DNA from: Flavobacteriales bacterium
GTDB lineage: Bacteria > Bacteroidota > Bacteroidia > Flavobacteriales > Flavobacteriaceae
Reading direction: 5' to 3'
Assembly: GCA_027033875.1 (NCBI GenBank)
Contig: JALVKK010000076.1
Span: forward strand, 1 to 5,546
Length of the DNA: 5,546 nt
In this document: positions 4,875 to 5,546 of the stretch, one piece after another
How positions within the stretch are numbered: the first letter of the stretch is position 1
Layout of the letters: each line of letters opens with the position of its first letter
The notes under the pieces: generated by a model
The model's database searches: none
What the model saw: only the letters and a program-made list of their open reading frames with translations
Told to the model about the DNA's origin: nothing
Translations under genes and position numbers: made by a program

Positions 4875-5546
4875 TTATCGCTGATTTAAAAATATTTTTT
4901 GTTTTAAAACCGGTATTCTGGATTTGACAAACCGGGTTTTATCTTTGTTGTTAGTCTCATATCGTGTCAGGTAATCTTCATAGTATTTTAATGCTTTATC
5001 CGGTTGTTTTAACACCGTTTCCGACAACATAGCCATTTGTAGCAAGGCATCTGAATTTTTATGATTATTATCCCAAGATTTTTTAAAATAGTTAAATGCC
5101 GTTTGATATTGTTTACGTGTTTTAGCAATCATTCCCAATTCAAAATATTCTTTATCAACTTTAGGTTTTTTTAACCAAATAGCTGTTTGAAAATATTTAC
5201 GGGCTTTTTTTAAGCGTCCGGTAGCTTGGTTAACTTTTCCCAAATAATAATACAGAATGGGGTCGCGTGCATCCAAATTTAAGGCTTGATGAAGTGCCGT
5301 TTCGGCATCTTGGTACTTTTGCAACATCAGATAAGCCAATCCGGTGTTTTTCTTGATGAACAATACGTCATCATAATGCAAATTATCCAATTTTTGCAAA
5401 GTTTTCAGCATGGTTTGATAAGACTTTTTCCGGTAAGCAGCTATCACATTCTGTCTCAAAAACTTGGTGTCATTCGGGTAGATTTTTAAAGCTTTTTGCA
5501 AATAATAATCAGATGAATCCAGAAACTTGATACGTTTGTAATTTTT
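4875..5546 (-). CDS. TPR-repeat protein (C-terminal part, open at the right window edge)
   Basis: The frame is open from the right edge to the TAA at 4875, giving 223 visible residues. A possible TTG at 5501 is not needed as a start, because 15 more in-frame codons (KNYKRIKFLDSSDYY) precede it and the gene continues outside the window. The protein is built of tetratricopeptide repeats, at about residues 61-94, 95-128, 132-164 and 165-198 of the visible part, with less regular helices before them. Typical TPR positions are seen, such as GLAYLMLQKYQDAETALHQALNLD and YYLGKVNQATGRLKKARKYFQTAI. A basic tail (FVKSRIPVLKQKIFLNQR) ends it. TPR arrays are scaffolds for protein-protein contact, and nothing visible names the partner. 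The missing N-terminus would show whether it is exported. rlmB follows after 67 bp but seems to have its own promoter. Confidence 0.88.
   Translation of the reverse strand, partial: KNYKRIKFLDSSDYYLQKALKIYPNDTKFLRQNVIAAYRKKSYQTMLKTLQKLDNLHYDDVLFIKKNTGLAYLMLQKYQDAETALHQALNLDARDPILYYYLGKVNQATGRLKKARKYFQTAIWLKKPKVDKEYFELGMIAKTRKQYQTAFNYFKKSWDNNHKNSDALLQMAMLSETVLKQPDKALKYYEDYLTRYETNNKDKTRFVKSRIPVLKQKIFLNQR

Noticed and set aside
5501..5501. TTG at 5501 as the start of the TPR gene
   Set aside because: The frame stays open for 15 further codons to the window edge, and TPR proteins of this type are normally longer, so the gene is better treated as cut by the edge.
1..5546. A novel defence, mobile or biosynthetic system
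   Set aside because: All seven genes fit known or conserved Bacteroidota families, and there are no transposase, integrase, CRISPR, toxin-antitoxin or retron-like signals. The novelty is limited to regulatory junctions.

Overview
The window looks like chromosomal housekeeping DNA from a member of the Bacteroidota, most likely the class Flavobacteriia. Four things point that way. The DNA is AT-rich. Translation starts lack Shine-Dalgarno motifs. Promoter-like sites match the Bacteroidota pattern (TTG, about 20 nt, TAnnTTTG) rather than the E. coli -35/-10 pattern. The protein families are typical of flavobacteria: a lipoprotein form of OmpH/Skp, a membrane-anchored coiled-coil protein often mislabelled ParA in this group, and a DUF6913-like protein. 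I see no mobile element, CRISPR array, tRNA, rRNA or defence system.

Layout, left to right. Positions 1-941 (minus) hold the N-terminal part of glycyl-tRNA synthetase, running off the left edge. Positions 982-1036 hold a compact junction where the intrinsic terminator of the upstream gene and the likely glyS promoter share bases. Positions 1058-1963 (minus) encode a 301-residue protein with one membrane segment, a coiled coil and a C-terminal beta-rich domain. Positions 2058-2732 (minus) are tsaB, for tRNA threonylcarbamoyladenosine synthesis. Positions 2770-3312 (minus) encode an OmpH/Skp-type lipoprotein. Positions 3313-3509 form a divergent intergenic region with a promoter on each strand. 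Positions 3510-4037 (plus) encode a DUF6913-like protein with a probable TTG start, and this is the only plus-strand gene. It converges on rlmB at 4076-4807 (minus), a 23S rRNA 2'-O-methyltransferase with a promoter core placed so close that the mRNA may be leaderless. Positions 4875-5546 (minus) are the C-terminal part of a TPR-repeat protein, open at the right edge.

The ompH-like gene and tsaB (37 bp apart) are probably co-transcribed from the promoter near 3342-3349. The coiled-coil gene (94 bp further on) may belong to the same transcript, which would end at the terminator at 982-1018. Three genes concern translation (glyS charging, tsaB tRNA modification, rlmB rRNA methylation). The others concern the cell envelope or are of unknown function. 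The novelty here is modest and sits mainly in the junctions: the shared promoter/terminator, the possible leaderless rlmB, the TTG start, and two short dyads. I do not see a previously undescribed multi-gene system.
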